The notes under the pieces were generated by a model, which had not been told where the DNA came from, searched no databases, and worked only from the letters and a program-made list of their open reading frames with translations. Positions 35,033 to 47,572 of a DNA stretch of 64,000 bases are shown here, one piece after another. A program made the position numbers and the translations under genes. Numbering within the stretch: the stretch's first letter is position 1; every line of letters starts with the position of its first letter. The stretch comes from Phyto melanocephala (lineage: Eukaryota; Arthropoda; Insecta; Diptera; Rhinophoridae). The stretch covers positions 36,354,701-36,418,700 of the forward strand of contig OW799235.1 of NCBI GenBank assembly GCA_941918925.1. The letters are read 5' to 3'.

Positions 35033-36107
35033 AAAACGATCTGCAAGAAAAAAAAACATTGTTTGAGTCACGATTTGTATGCATAAGTGTATGTATGCAA
35101 ACACAAGTATATTTGTATACGATTAACCCTAGTATTATAATTGATATTTTATTTTTAAACCCACATTTTATGTATAGATGATGAAAAATTCAATTTCACT
35201 ATTTATTAGGTTAAGTGCTGTTTTTAATATTTAATTGAACGGTTCAAGGTGTTGTTTCAGCCTTGCCGTAAAACGGTGAGTATTGATTGCTTGAAGATAA
35301 TGTTTAAAAGTCCCAGATTATTATCTTAAAAAATTTATGTATTATCTTTGTAATTCGACCTATCAGATTCCAGGCTTTTATTTGAAGAAGGCTTATCAAG
35401 AAAAGCAGGTAATTGTTCGGCTGGTAGACTGCCTTCCTCAACTACTTCTGTTTGTTTTGAAATTATATATTACAATGCTTTTTTTGGTTTTTTCGAATTT
35501 CTTCCAATATAAATTTCTTCAGATATAAATTCGTCTGGCTGCATGGAGCCAATAACTTGGATAGGTCACCTCGAGGCAGATCAAAGTCATATCTGTTACC
35601 ACAAGAATCAGTTAGTCCCTAGCATTGATAATTGCTGGCTGTAGCTGCTACCCAAAATAGGGTTAATAAATAATACAGACTTCAGTCAACTACAAACGTC
35701 TCTGGGTGCTGTTGCTTTTAACAGAAGTTACTTCCTTTATTGATAGGCGAATTTTGCAGTTAGATTCAGTTGCTTAATACTCTTATGCCTTGCAACAAGG
35801 AATAAGATAACAGCAGCTCTCGAGATTATTGTATAAAAATTGTCATGGCAAATGGTCAGGCGCACAATGATTTTGGCGATGACATTAAATATACGGGGTA
35901 GTTGAATATCGGTAACTCAGCCCACTTAGTGCCGATGCTTACGTTTAATCAAACCATTAATGCCACTAAGCATACCGTGAAAGGAGGGTAATTTAACTAA
36001 TAATTACAAATATTTAAAAATTGAAGTTAACAATAAATTCAGTATTTGCAGCAGCTCTCGTATGATTCAAGACAGTTATACATCGTATCATAACATGAAC
36101 TATATCC
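35033..36107. other. Unassigned DNA, slightly less AT-rich
   Basis: 35520-35990 has a more mixed base composition and looks like decayed coding or element DNA, but I could not match it to any family. Confidence 0.35.
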
Positions 36108-36300
36108 TACCCTACTAAATACTATGACAAATGTAAAAGTTTGTATGGTTGGATGTTAGGATCTTTGTTACTCAATTTATCAAAAACGGCTAAACGGAAC
36201 TAAATGTAATTGGGCACACAGACAGATAACAACATAGGCTTTCTTTTGTCATGAAAACAAGGCAAAATTGTGATTGAATGATACATCATCGGATATCCAA
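36108..36300 (+). mobile_element. Possible 5' end of another Helitron-like element
   Basis: 'ctactaaatactatgacaaa', 'gtaaaagtttgtatggttgg', 'tttgttactcaat' and 'aaaacggctaaacgga' resemble a 5' leader widespread in insect Helitrons ('...aaagtttgtatg...tttgttactc...aaaacggctgaacgga'). No matching 3' end was found. Based on remembered pattern. Confidence 0.3.
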
Positions 36301-36910
36301 AATGGATAAAACTTATAATGAATAAATCCACTAAGAGGGGATTTTTAAGATTCGAACCACAAGGAGGTAGAAATGGATAATTTTGACAATTTACATCTGA
36401 TTAACTAAAAAAAGATCATCGTTATTTGTTCAAAAATTAAGCTGATATGATTCTGGTTCTTTTTTTAATGTTAATGTTTAATGTCTATACTTTCTTTTGA
36501 TACCCATGTAACATCCTAACAAATAAACACAGGGGAAAAATAAATTATGTTATTTACTCACGTATAATGGATAAAAATTACCTAGATATTTGAATTTCTT
36601 TATATTGATCCAATTTAAGATTTAAAATGATAAATGAATCTACTATTTTAAAATTAAGGATTTTTGATCAAAGTTGAGATTTAAGATTTAATAAATTTAT
36701 TATTTTAAAATAATGGGCTTAAGTTCCAAGCTAATATTGACAAAGTTATAGGCAAATCAAAAGGCATTTTGTTAATTTTTATAACCCCTCTGTTGTTAAA
36801 CGATTTCAAAGGCCCAAATGATTTTTTCACACATGCATAAAATTAAGATTGCTTACTTTTTAAAATTTCAGCATGAAAACTGACAATGAAATAAATACAT
36901 AACGTCGCGT

Positions 36911-36984
36911 CGTTCGTAAATTATTGTGTTCTATATGTATAGGTTTTATATGTCATATAGAACACAATACATAATTTTCGAACG
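36911..36984. repeat. Hairpin with long arms
   Basis: TTGTGTTCTATATG (36924-36937) pairs perfectly with 36954-36967 across a 16-base loop. Further out CGTTCG, AAATTA and partners pair after a 4-base bulge, giving about 26 paired positions. It could be the core of a small foldback element or a precursor-like hairpin. Confidence 0.75.
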
Positions 36985-38088
36985 GCGATAAGTATGAACA
37001 CAGAAGAAAATTAAAGTCCAGTAATATTAAGTAATCAGGCTATCTAACCACTTAAACTATATTTAAAAGCCAAGCAAATTTTCATCAGCTACATACATAT
37101 AGGAAGTATATTTGATTCGATCGTATTAATCGCATACTGTAAAAATATTCAGGAATAGAAATAAAATTGTAGTTACAAAATATGGTGTCATTTTCAGACA
37201 GAAATTGAACAACAAGAAAAAGAAAAAAAACACTTTAACTGTGAGATCACATGAGGGTTAAAATAAATAAACAAACATCTTAAAAAGAAAACAAAAAAAT
37301 TTTACCAGATTTCATAAACATGCACGGACAGGTTTCTTTTATTTTTATTTATTTAATAAATATTTTTTTTTTGGTTTTTCTATCCCAAAACTAAAAATAC
37401 TCCGGTATTACTAAAGATCTTTGTTGGACATACATACATACATACATACTTACTTATTATGTATTTATGTATGTATGTATATCGTAATAAAAAACCAAGG
37501 ATTTGAAAATGATCACAATGATGCCCAAAATAAAAATAAATTTACCCAATTTTGTCTCTTTTTTTTGTCAAGTGATATCCACATACATACAAGCATACAT
37601 ACATATATATGTTAATATGTACGTAGGTATAGAGCTGCATTTGTGCTGTTCGTTTTTGTGAAACAAGTTTTGAAAAGAGTGTTTAACTGATGAAGAAAAT
37701 TTAAAGTAAAAACTCAAGTGTCCTTTCGAGAGACTGTGCTTCCAAACTGTTAAATTAATAATACATGAGTACACTGCGGTGCATTACTTCAATTTCATTT
37801 TTTTTTTTTTCAATACTTGCAAACATTTTTAGAAACCTCTTACAATTTCTCTAAATGTGCGAATCGAGATCTGATTTAAAAAAATATGTTGGGTGTCACA
37901 ATACTTATAGTTGCATAGTTAAGCCAAAAATTAGCTGGAAAATATTACTGGGCGTGGCATTCTCAATATAAAGAAAACAAATTTTTTGAAAATTCTTTAA
38001 AACGTTTTCTTTTAAAATCTTAAAAATGTTTGTGCTTTACTTCTATCTTATTTATCATATTAAAATTAATAATTAATTTCCTAAACCC
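36985..38088. other. Unassigned DNA with (CATA)n microsatellites
   Basis: CATA/TATG repeats at about 37428-37481 and 37578-37605. No gene. Confidence 0.5.
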
Positions 38089-38393
38089 TATGGCTTGTAT
38101 TCATAGTCGCAAACTAAAGTCGGCTCTTGCTAAAGTTAATCTTTAAGTTAAAAGCTTTTACTATCTTTTTGGTATTCATAGTCAAAAAAAGAGTATACTT
38201 TAAGTTTAGCTGGCTTTAAATGGGTGTCAACTCTTATTTGCTTAACTCTGGCATACAATTTCTTTTTAAAAAATAAAAAATGGCAACTTGATCAGCTGCT
38301 TTTCTTTTGTTTACTTTTGTTGAAGCAAACAATAAAAAATAAAAATTTTAAAACGTTTTACATCTATGTATAAAATCAAAATTTATTAAAATA

Positions 38394-38632
38394 ATGGAAA
38401 AAACAGAAATGGTAAGTTTCAATAACATATTTATGTATGTACATACACATGTACATATGTGTGATATACATATTTTTAGTTTGGCATTTAATAAATGTTT
38501 TACTTTCAGAAACTGAAGAAGCCAAGAGATGCAAATTGGAGTGCTTCTGAGAAAGAATGCATCTGGGAGTGTGTAAACGCACACTTGGATGTGGTAGAAA
38601 ACAGAGGAATTGATATTTCATTAATACAGTAA
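38394..38632 (+). pseudogene. Myb/SANT-like protein of Harbinger, N-terminal remnant, two exons
   Basis: Exon 1 (38394-38411) encodes MEKTEM and ends at a gtaagt donor; a tttcag acceptor ends at 38509. Exon 2 reads KLKKPRDANWSASEKECIWE and then a helix to a stop at 38630-38632. The W-S-x-x-E-K-E-C pattern opens the Myb/SANT-like DNA-binding domain that in Harbinger elements recruits the transposase to the ends. Only about 46 residues remain of an expected 200 or more. Confidence 0.65.
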
Positions 38633-38649
38633 AAAAAATTCGTGGAAAG

Positions 38650-38859
38650 CTATAAGGGAAACGATGCTTTCATCTTACGAGTTGTAATTTTGTCAAATCT
38701 GTGGCGGGAATAAAAACCTTCATCGCTTAGGTCGAAGGGATTAAATCTATTTTTGTAATTTTTAGGCTTCCTTACACAAAAATCACCCTCACAATCACCA
38801 GTTATTGAAAAATCTCTTTCAATATCTTGAAATCTTGGCATTTTTTTAATTTTCAACAC
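38650..38859 (-). pseudogene. Harbinger transposase, N-terminal remnant
   Basis: The minus strand gives MPRFQDIERDF and then NRFNPFDLSDEGFYSRHRFD, followed by KIT. The NPFDL...F..R.RF.K.T pattern is the N-terminus of HARBI1-like transposases. The frame stops after KASFPL at 38650, so the catalytic domain is deleted. Confidence 0.7.
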
Positions 38860-39061
38860 ATCTTTTAACTGTACAATGAACAGCTGATGTTATTGTAAAT
38901 AGAGTTAACAACAGGTTCAGCTGGTTTTAAATTTAGAGCCGACTTTAATGTCAAAAACCAACTTTAAGTTGTCTATGAATGACTTAGAGTAGACTTTTTT
39001 AAGAAATTGACTTAAGTACTGTTAAAGTCGACTTTTTTGATGACTATGAATATGCCCCTAT

Positions 39062-40139
39062 ATGTCCAAATTTATACTGATTCTAAACAAATGACAATTA
39101 TCCTTTGATTCGGAAATTATTCTAAAACAAATAAAAATTTATTTAGTTATGAAAGTTCAAAACCTTTCGGTAAATTTTTATTATAAACTTACTGTGAATT
39201 GAATTAAATGCTGATAATTTTAAAGTAATAATGCTTCTGGCTGAAACGTATTTTATTCTTATATTTTTATATGGATACAAATTGTTTTTCGGTTGTGAGG
39301 CATACAATATGAGTACATTGTTTATCACACTATGTGAAGCACATTTTTGGAGGAACATTTAATAGACTTAAGCGTATTTTGCTTTTATGTATAGGGAAAT
39401 CGACCAATACAAGCATCTTACCCTGCATGATTTTAAACCCAACATTTCTTTATATAATAATTTCATCCATATTTTAAATTATTTTTACAGATTGCAAACA
39501 GTCATAATTTCAATTCAAGAAAATAATTTATGATTCGGTAAAGAGTGTTTGTAATGGATTTGGATTTGCGTTTTTTTAATTTCAATTTTCTGTTTTCTAT
39601 AATATTTTGTTAAAATGTGTTTTACTCAATCAGTCCATTTATAGAAGATTTATGAATTGTATTGTATTCTATTGACTGAAAACTTCAATTAATTAATAAA
39701 AAATAAATTCATTAGTATTTTACTATTTTTCGTTTATACTGTACATTAAGGTGTATTTATAATTTTCCAACGAAGTGTTTAAAAAATGTGGCCATTACTT
39801 GAGTTTTAATAAAAAAAAATAACCTTGAATAAATTCTGTCTGCATTATATCTACAAAAGTGAATTAGAAAAAGATACAGAAGCTGAATTATTATGATTGT
39901 AAATTTTTTTAAGGATCGTGTTGCTTGGATGTTGTTATTAATCAAGTTGATTTTGAAAAAACCCATTAATATTAACTTTGCATCCCTTCAAGGCATATTG
40001 CACTTCATATTGCCATAGACAAATTCATGAAACATACATAAATATGCATAAGGCATCTGCATTAGTTGATTTTCAATAAACACGATTACATAAGTGCATG
40101 ACTTCTAAGTCCAACATTAATTTTATTGTCGTCCTCTCA
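39062..40139. other. Unassigned AT-rich DNA
   Basis: Nothing supported. Confidence 0.45.
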
Positions 40140-40560
40140 TCTTCAGTAGTTCTCTCCCGGGTATTACGAGGTTTATTAACTTTCAGGGTGAGTTGGCTGA
40201 TTTAGTGGATTCCGAAATATGGTATTTTTATTCATTATTTTTGTCTGTCATCATCTATTTGCAATGCATGGCCAAACCAATTCCATCTTCTACTTCTGAT
40301 TTTGGTACCATATTGAACCAAAGATGCGAAGGATGCGTTTTGAACAGGGTTTTTTAAGGCGTCTGATATGTTTAACCGCTACTTTCTGTTATTTCTCTTA
40401 AAATTTCAGTTAAAGATTCATATTAAGCTATGATTGCTGTTTTTGTTGTTCTACCGTATTGGTTATTTGCATTAGCTCTACGGTTTTCAACATAAATTTC
40501 CTTTCCTCTGTCTAAAGACATGTTAATTCCCAAGTAGTAAAGTTTCTTACCGCCTTAGCT
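40140..40560 (-). pseudogene. LINE reverse transcriptase, C-terminal remnant
   Basis: In shifting frames the minus strand reads YLGINMSLDRGKEIYVENRR (the 'YLG...dG....i..R' block after the RT palm), then KRILRIFGSIWYQ, then SRRWNWFGHALQIDDDRQK. The W-x-W-F/I-GH-x-L signature is the C-terminus of several LINE clades. Frameshifts separate the blocks. Clade uncertain. Confidence 0.6.
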
Positions 40561-40689
40561 GCTACTACATATATTAATGGTAAAGTGTGAGTGTCTGCTA
40601 AGAGATCATAAAACCAGATACCAGAAAATAACCGAAATCTTACCGATGGAAATTTTCACAGAGGTGATATGTGTAAGAGAATGAGATGA

Positions 40690-41542
40690 CATAACTAGAG
40701 TAGATATACCCAAAGCATCGATCTTTATACGGACTAATCAAAGATTGTTGACTGAACTGGAATGGGTTTATATGACATGTCTGCCAGATAACAATACTGT
40801 TTTCCAGATATGGTAACATGGATAAAGGATACTGATAACGAGTACAAGATTCGTATCTTTCAGGACACTAATGAACGAAAAGGTTGAATCTCAAAACGTT
40901 CTGATGTGCAAGAATGAAATAAACTCGTATGCAAATTATGAACGTCTAGAGATAATATGGAAAGTAAGCCATCACGGCATAATTTGAAACGAGAAAGCCG
41001 GAAAATTTTTTAAAATGGAAACATCTTTAAGTACTTTATACTAGATATATACTTATTTTTTTTAGAGATTCAAAAATCAACTTAAAGTTTGGGCGATGAA
41101 GGATCATGTTAAAAAAATGAAAAATAGTAATATCGGCAGAGTGACAAATTTTATGTGGGATGACCTGAATCCTGAGAAATGGAAGGAGATTCTAAAACTG
41201 AGTAGACCAACACTAAGGAAATTAACTAGTGTAATAGCGGGTCACACGAAGTTGAGAACTCATCTAGCACGCTTGGAATTACCGGAGAAAACGACATGTG
41301 GATCATACGTGGAAGAGGACGAGACTTTGGAACCTTATGTTTGTAATTGTCCTGCGTTTTTGGGTGTATTAGACGAGAAAACTTTAACGTGGATACTATG
41401 CCGATATTGAAATACCTAAGGGACTCGAACTGAAAATCCATAAGGAATTACATTGGTCGAGGTCACATCATGGCAATGCGGCATACGTGTATACCTGAAT
41501 ACATTTAAGCTTTGAGTGTCCCTCTTTTCAACCTTAACCTAC
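40690..41542 (+). pseudogene. LINE RNase H and C-terminal end with 3' UTR
   Basis: Broken frames show TCLPDNNTVFQ (substrate loop of LINE RNase H), VSHHGII.NEKAGK (the usual GH.GI.GNEKADE), then an open run from 41096: SRPTLRKLTSVIAGHTKLRT and EEDETLE. The 3' end 'tgtccctcttttcaacctta' corresponds to the complement of the 3' ends at 12659 and 19113, so the three are one LINE family. Several stops show decay. Confidence 0.65.
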
Positions 41543-42958
41543 CACCATATAGCCGGAGTTATTTGATGAAACTTGCCAGATGATAGAATTTTAGTTTTGT
41601 GAATATTTATATGAAACCCGCAGTTAGCGATGTTTGACATATAGTTTTCACCATAAAAAGATCCTAATTGTAAGCTGAATGGGAGGGGTACAAAACATAA
41701 AATCAAACATTTTTGAAAATGTTTTAGTTAACATTATTAACTAGTTTTTTTATTGTAGTTTTTTTATTATTAACGCTGAAATGTCCTTTAAGACAAATGT
41801 TAAGTCAATTATTTTTAAATATATAAAATTTAAATTCTACTCAGATTTTATGATACTCTTCGAATAACATTAGAAATATATAAAAACATGTGGTGTAGTC
41901 GATTTTTAGGGGACTATGGAAGTAGAATCTAAAGCTCCGCTTCCAACAATTATTGAATTTAACAACTTGGCTTAAATAACAAATAAGACTCCGATTTTAA
42001 AATTCAACCGAATTTGTTAAATTATTGGATTCAATAAAGATTTAATTGATCATACAATAAAAACTATTGCACACAATAATTGCAAAATTAGACACCTAGT
42101 TGGATGAAAAATATGAAAAGGCGAAACTTGTGCATTTAAAACGGTTGTAAAATCGGTGAAAAAGTATAGATGCCATAATTTTATTCTAATTTAAAATATC
42201 TTTCAAAACCAATTGGTGAAAGTGACATTTATTTAGTGGCAATGGAGTCATATAAATATAATTATGTATGATTATTTACCGATTGCATATAAACTTATTC
42301 AAATGCAACAGTTTTAAAAAAGTAATTCTGCAGCGTGATTGTAACGTAATGTAATGCTTAAATGTAATTAAAGCAAATCTTTTAACCAATTGATTTCAAC
42401 TTGTAATTGAAGTAAATAAAAAATCTTAAATAAATGAAATCTCGACGTAAGTAATAGACGATTGTTTAAAATTATTTAAAAAAAGTCAATTGACCTGTAA
42501 TTTAAATTTTTCATTTAAAATTTAATTTTTTCTACAAATTTTATCTAGATACAAATCCTGTTTTCCCGAAAAACTAATTAAAGTAACGATGTTAGTCCTG
42601 CACATACATACGCTTACAAATCTATATATTAATATATAAACATATACTAAATGTAGTCTCAACGATGTCTCTGCACGTGCGTTATGTGGCAGTTAATCCA
42701 CTTATTTGAGTTAAATATTAAAGAGCCTGTTTGCTTTAGTTATCTCTTTTACTTTTATTTGTTGGCTGGTTTGTTTGACTTGTCATTGCTGTTTTTGTTT
42801 GTTTGTCTGTCGCCATTTGTCTGTTTGTAACTGACACCAGCTAAAATTTCGTTTTGTTTACACAAAAATTGTTTAACTGAGAGTAGTTTGTACCAGACTA
42901 TAAAAGGTATGTTTTCATAGATCGTACAACATGTATTTCGGGGACCTTTACTACAAAT
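41543..42958. other. Unassigned AT-rich DNA
   Basis: No gene or repeat recognised. Confidence 0.45.
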
Positions 42959-43199
42959 CTGTGGCTTGGAGCTAAAAGGGTCAAAGTCAAAATATTTACT
43001 TGTCAGAAAATTGGAATTGAACTTTAACTTTTATAGATGCTTTCATAGTGACATTGGCCAGCATTTTATTTTTAAAGCTGTTCTAAGTTAAGTATGACTG
43101 TTTTACCATAATGAAATAGAGCAAGAAAATAAATCTAATGCAATGATTAACTCAAAAGAGGAAAAAAGTGACATTGGCCCTTTTAACTCCAAGCCACAG
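42959..43199. mobile_element. MITE with about 30-bp TIRs
   Basis: Left CTGTGGCTTGGAGCTAAAAG matches the complement of the right end except for one base in the first 20, and continues GG(T/C)CAA(A/T)GTCA. AT flanks both sides. 241 bp, non-coding. Confidence 0.8.
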
Positions 43200-43204
43200 A
43201 TATA

Positions 43205-43721
43205 CAGTGCTGTCTGGATTGAGTGAACCCCCGATGCTATGATTAACAAGTTAGAGTGAACACTAAAATGTTTACATTGACTACTCTGTACAGTGAACAC
43301 TTATGAACCTCTATAGAGTGAACATACTTTATAGTGAGTTTTTAGGTTTGGCGAAGGAGAAAAACAATGAAAAAGAGTATAAAAATTAAAGAGAACATAA
43401 AATAACGGTAAAGTAACGATTCTTTTAGAGTAAGTTGACAAGTTTCTCTCACAAATACGCATTCTATGAATTGGTTATTTATTAAAGTCTGCGCGCATGT
43501 TCTATTAAGGTCGCTTCTCAAAGTTAAGTTTTCATTTTTTCAAGTAATAAATTTAAACTTTAGTATTACGTGGAAATAAATAAAATTTATAGCGTATAAA
43601 TGCATTTAAAATAAAAAAATAGTTTTTGAAATAAATAAAAATTCAACCTTGATTAAGTGAACAACCTGGGTATAGTGAAATCGCTCTGCAGAAATTGTTC
43701 CACTCTACCCAGACAGCACTG
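43205..43721. mobile_element. pogo/Tigger-like MITE
   Basis: CAGTGCTGTCTGG at both ends in inverted orientation, each next to TA (43203-43204, 43722-43723). Inside, 'gtgaac' recurs many times near both ends. CAGT termini with TA target and such subterminal repeats are typical of pogo/Tigger non-autonomous elements. 517 bp. Confidence 0.75.
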
Positions 43722-43723
43722 TA

Positions 43724-46299
43724 TAAAGCATGTGAAAAATATGTAAACATAGAATTTAAGCCACAAATTCTGTGAAAGGTAGAATTAGAAATAAGTTCTT
43801 TAATAAGGATTCGATAAAGTAACATAGAACTGCCAACGATACTGTTCCTTAGAGTCCTTCCATATAAAAAAAAAAAAAATTTACTAAAACCAGCAATTAA
43901 CTTCAGTTATGTATTGGAGAATTGGCGTTGTAAAACTGAAAGCAGTCGATTCTTCATATCATAAATCTTAATTTAAGAATCACTCACAAAATGACCTTGT
44001 GGGTCACAGGTCTTAAATATCGTAATATAAACCCAGATTTTAGAAATATTTTTATATTTTGCCAGACACATTTTAACATTATGCAACTCTGTCACTTTTG
44101 AACCGATTTTGAACAGTAATTGCCTGGGTTAAATGAGTCTTGTTATAAACTGACAATTACTATGGAAACATTCTTAAGTTTGAAGGATAAAGAAACAATA
44201 TGTTTTTAAATATTACCTTTAGATTATTTTGATACTTGCAAGAACAGTCCTTATCAGCTTAAATAGAAATAATTTAATTGTATTTTATATCAAAAATATT
44301 TATATATTTATATTTGTTTGTAAAAAAAAGGTAAAAATTGTAGAGCCTTTCAATTTGGAGCACTTTCTCTGTAGATAACCCTGGGGTCCTTCAGTGAGCC
44401 ATCCCTTGTTAGAGGGTGAATGTTAAACTAAATTATTAAAATAAACGCTAAATATAAAAACAAGTAAGGTGAGAAGGACAAATTTATTAAAATCAAAACT
44501 ATATCAAAACTGTATAAGAAACATTTGTTCCGTTTTACAAAAGGGTCTCTACACTAAGCTTTATCTCGACGTACCCAGGATATTCTAAAAGTTCTACCTT
44601 AAAATATTGTAATTTTTCGAATATTGTCGAGAAATATGTTAAAAGTAATAATGAGGGCTTTATACAGTGTTCGTATTCTTTTGGAATTCTGATCACAGTA
44701 CGTTTTTGTGTCGACATGAAACATCCAGAAATCTGACGTTTAATTTTATACACAAAAATATAAATACATACATATACATACGTACGTATATATACAGTTA
44801 CATACATAGATACTAAGTTGTGTACACATAAAGCAAAAACCTTTGATTTTTGTTAATTTTTTCTGTTTTATTTTTGGTTTTTTTCCAGCCAACTAGTCAA
44901 CCATCCAATCCAGCCTGCTTGCTGAAGATGTATGTATATTTCTAAGTTAGATAGATGGTTTGTAGCTTAAAATTCGCACATACAAATAGAGTCAGTCAGC
45001 CAGTCACGTACAATATTTAAGTGGTTGTAATATGAGAGCAATTTGCACGTAGTCTCTACTGGATCCATACACCACATCCACTAACTAGAATAAGTAATTC
45101 AAATGCAAGGCAGTTTGTAAAAACATAACGAAATTGCCACTTAAAGTATAAGTTATCAGCTAATTTAAAAGTAATCACGAATATGCATGTACAACGAATG
45201 AATACGAAAAACAACAACAACAACGCCAGCTAAAATCTAACGACAACAAAAACATCAGAAACAGCAACAGCAACAAACAAAAATAACAACAAAAGAGGAA
45301 GTTAAACAAAACACTTGGCACATTATAATTTTATTATTGTTTTCGTTATTCGGTTTTTGGTTTCATAGTCTTTCTTCATTACGGGATAATTTCCATTAAA
45401 TATGGCTACAAGCAACCAAACCATCCATCCCAACCATCGCACAAGCAGATTTCAGCGAACAACTAGCAAAAAGTAGAACAAATTTAAAATGCAACTTGTT
45501 CTACACTTGCTTACTTACTTATTCACACTCAACTTAACATATAACAGCTCCAACTTAGTAAAGTATTGCTCCCAAAGTTGGAGGGTAGATAATTTGTGTG
45601 TTTTTTTTCACTTGATTCGACTTTCTACGTTTACGTGCATATTTTATGGAATTAAAAATCTACATTTTGCATTTTCAACATAGCTTTGATTATAAATTGA
45701 TTATTGCCACTTGAAAACTTTGCAGAGTTTTGTTTTTTTTTTAAAGAGGGTAAATATTGTTTTTTCCTTTTTTTATATAACGGAGCGCTTTTTCAATTTT
45801 TATGCTGAGATATTGCTGAGCAGTTCTCAGTTAATGTTGAAGATAAAATAATTAAACAAAAAAAAAATTCAAGTTAAATGGTTTTATTGCAATATTTATT
45901 GATTTACATAGATCAGAGAATGCTAAAGTGAAAAAAATGATATTAAGTAAATAAACCATGATTTTTTTTCAACAATACAGTTGCTCATATTTAAACGCAC
46001 TGGCTGTTTAATACAATTCGTTTAAGTTATTTGTGTATTTTCCTGTACTGTACCTAACTGGGAGCTTTGTTAATGTTTTGTTGAAAACAAATCAAAAATT
46101 CAACGCAATAAAAAAACAAATAACAATTATAAGGAAGATCTGTGTGATTTTGTTCAAAGGTAGTGTTTTATGTACAACACCCGAAACTGTGTTGCAAATT
46201 TACCACACAATATTCACGATTGGTTAACGAAACAGGTCAGGTCAAAGCTAAAATATATCACAACATGGAAAATAACTATTTCTTGGTCAGCTCTATGTG
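43724..46299. other. Unassigned DNA with simple repeats
   Basis: (CATA)-type runs at 44765-44810 and a (CAA/CAG)-rich stretch at 45215-45295, of the kind common in fly introns and UTRs. No exon could be supported. Short open frames at 45489 and 46033 look like chance. Confidence 0.4.
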
Positions 46300-46365
46300 C
46301 CAACTGTTTGAAATAAAATCAATATACCCCCACACCATTTTTTTTGGTGGTGGGTATAAAAAACC
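46300..46365 (-). repeat. Family B end fragment
   Basis: 'atacccccacaccattttt' and 'ggtggtgggtataaaaa' form the hairpin that begins family B. Confidence 0.6.
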
Positions 46366-46599
46366 CATTAGCGCAAAATCATTTCAAATGGGTTTTTATT
46401 CACAAAAATATTTTGTTTTACCAAAAGTTTATATATAATTCAATTTTTTATTTATGAAATTAAACTAGTGCAAACCAAATTGATTATTTATTTTATTTTT
46501 ATATTAAGGATATTAATAATTATAATTAAATTATAATAACTAATAAAGAGAAAGGGAGTATTAGTATCTAAGGCTTTCGACACTTAAGGTATATACATA

Positions 46600-47322
46600 C
46601 AGTTGCCCAATAAAGTTTACATACAGCACCATAAATATGATTTTAACGAAATTTACTGAAGATTTAACACATTTTTTTATGTTAAGTCCTATAAATTAGT
46701 TAAATTTAAAAATAAGATTCAAAACATCTATAATTGTGCACATTTTTTGTACCAAAATGGAAGTATTTGTAATTTGGTGCCCAAAAAAGTATACATACAC
46801 CAAAAACACATATCTAAAAGCAAGAAGAAAATACGTCTCTAAGTAACGGTATTTCGTTTTTTACTTATTTTTTTTTACCAGTAATAAAAGAAAACAAAAT
46901 AATTTAGCAGCTGAAGTGAGTTTGTAGTTTATTATGATTAGAATGTCGCAGAATTAACAAAAACGCAAAGAAATTTCGCAGGATATTACAAAATTGAGAA
47001 ATGAATAAAAATCATATAGAAAAATTGCAAATATTGTTGGAATTAGCCGCTCTACAGTTCAAAATATTATAAAAAATTATAATATTACAAATGCAACAGA
47101 AAATAAATATTGATCAGGCAGGCCTACATGGCCTTCAGTGCGCGAAAAGCGGAATGTTGTCAGACTCTTAACAAATCATCCAAGAACAAATGCTGTGAAT
47201 ATCGCAAAAGACCTTGAAATCTCTATACAAATAAATATTCAACCCGAAACTGTGCGCAATGTTTTGAAAGCTAATGGTATTCCATGAAAAAAGCCGCGTA
47301 TTAGCGAAACTAATTAAAAACA
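46600..47322 (+). mobile_element. Tc1-like element, 5' part only
   Basis: The end 'cagttgcccaataaagttta' is followed about 160 bp later by the related direct repeat 'ttggtgcccaaaaaagtata', the IR-DR arrangement of some Tc1 elements. The element is cut at 47322 by a family A copy. Confidence 0.65.
46943..47318 (+). pseudogene. Tc1-like transposase, DNA-binding part, decayed
   Basis: From MSQN, over several in-frame stops, the translation reads KSYRKIANIVGISRSTVQNI (first helix-turn-helix), SGRPTWPSVREKRNVV (GRPR-type linker), HPRTNAVNIAKDLEIS and QPETVRNVLKANGIP (second helix-turn-helix). This is the bipartite DNA-binding domain of Tc1 transposases; the catalytic domain is missing. It is unrelated to the intact copy at 29612 beyond superfamily level. 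Confidence 0.7.
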
Positions 47323-47323
47323 A

Positions 47324-47572
47324 GTAAGAGCGCTATATTCGGCCGTGCCGAATCTTATATACCCTTCACAACGTGTAGTCATGCAATAACAATTGTTTGT
47401 ATCACCATTCATCCCATATAAAATACATGCATACGTACACGTTAGAATAAATGAGCCAAAAAAATTTTATTTTATTAAATATATAATTTATATTTTATTA
47501 TTTTTTTTTTTAAATTTTATTAAAAAATTTTTTAGAAAAATTTTTAAAAAATTTTTTTAAATTTATAAATGT
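47324..47572 (-). repeat. Family A copy, 3' half
   Basis: Tail 'aacaagtaagagcgctat', hairpin ATTCGGCCGTGCCGAAT and 'cttcacaacgtgtagtcatg' in reverse orientation, then an A/T-only tract. It is cut at about 47572 by the start of the 118-bp array. Confidence 0.75.

Larger units (their letters stand above)
38092..39058. mobile_element. Second Harbinger-type transposon, internally deleted
   Basis: The left end GGCTTGTATTCATAGTC and the complement of the right end GGGGCATATTCATAGTC share TATTCATAGTC and more AAGTCG-type motifs inside. TAT flanks both sides (38089-38091, 39059-39061), a possible 3-bp duplication. It encodes a Myb-like piece on plus and a transposase N-terminus on minus, convergent as in 483-1745. 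967 bp, non-autonomous. Confidence 0.75.

Noticed and set aside
37421..37615. 64-codon frame rich in His, Tyr and Ile
   Set aside because: Produced by CATA/TATG microsatellites.
45215..45295. CAA/CAG-rich stretch as a coding poly-Gln exon
   Set aside because: No open frame with splice sites around it; simple-sequence DNA is a better description.
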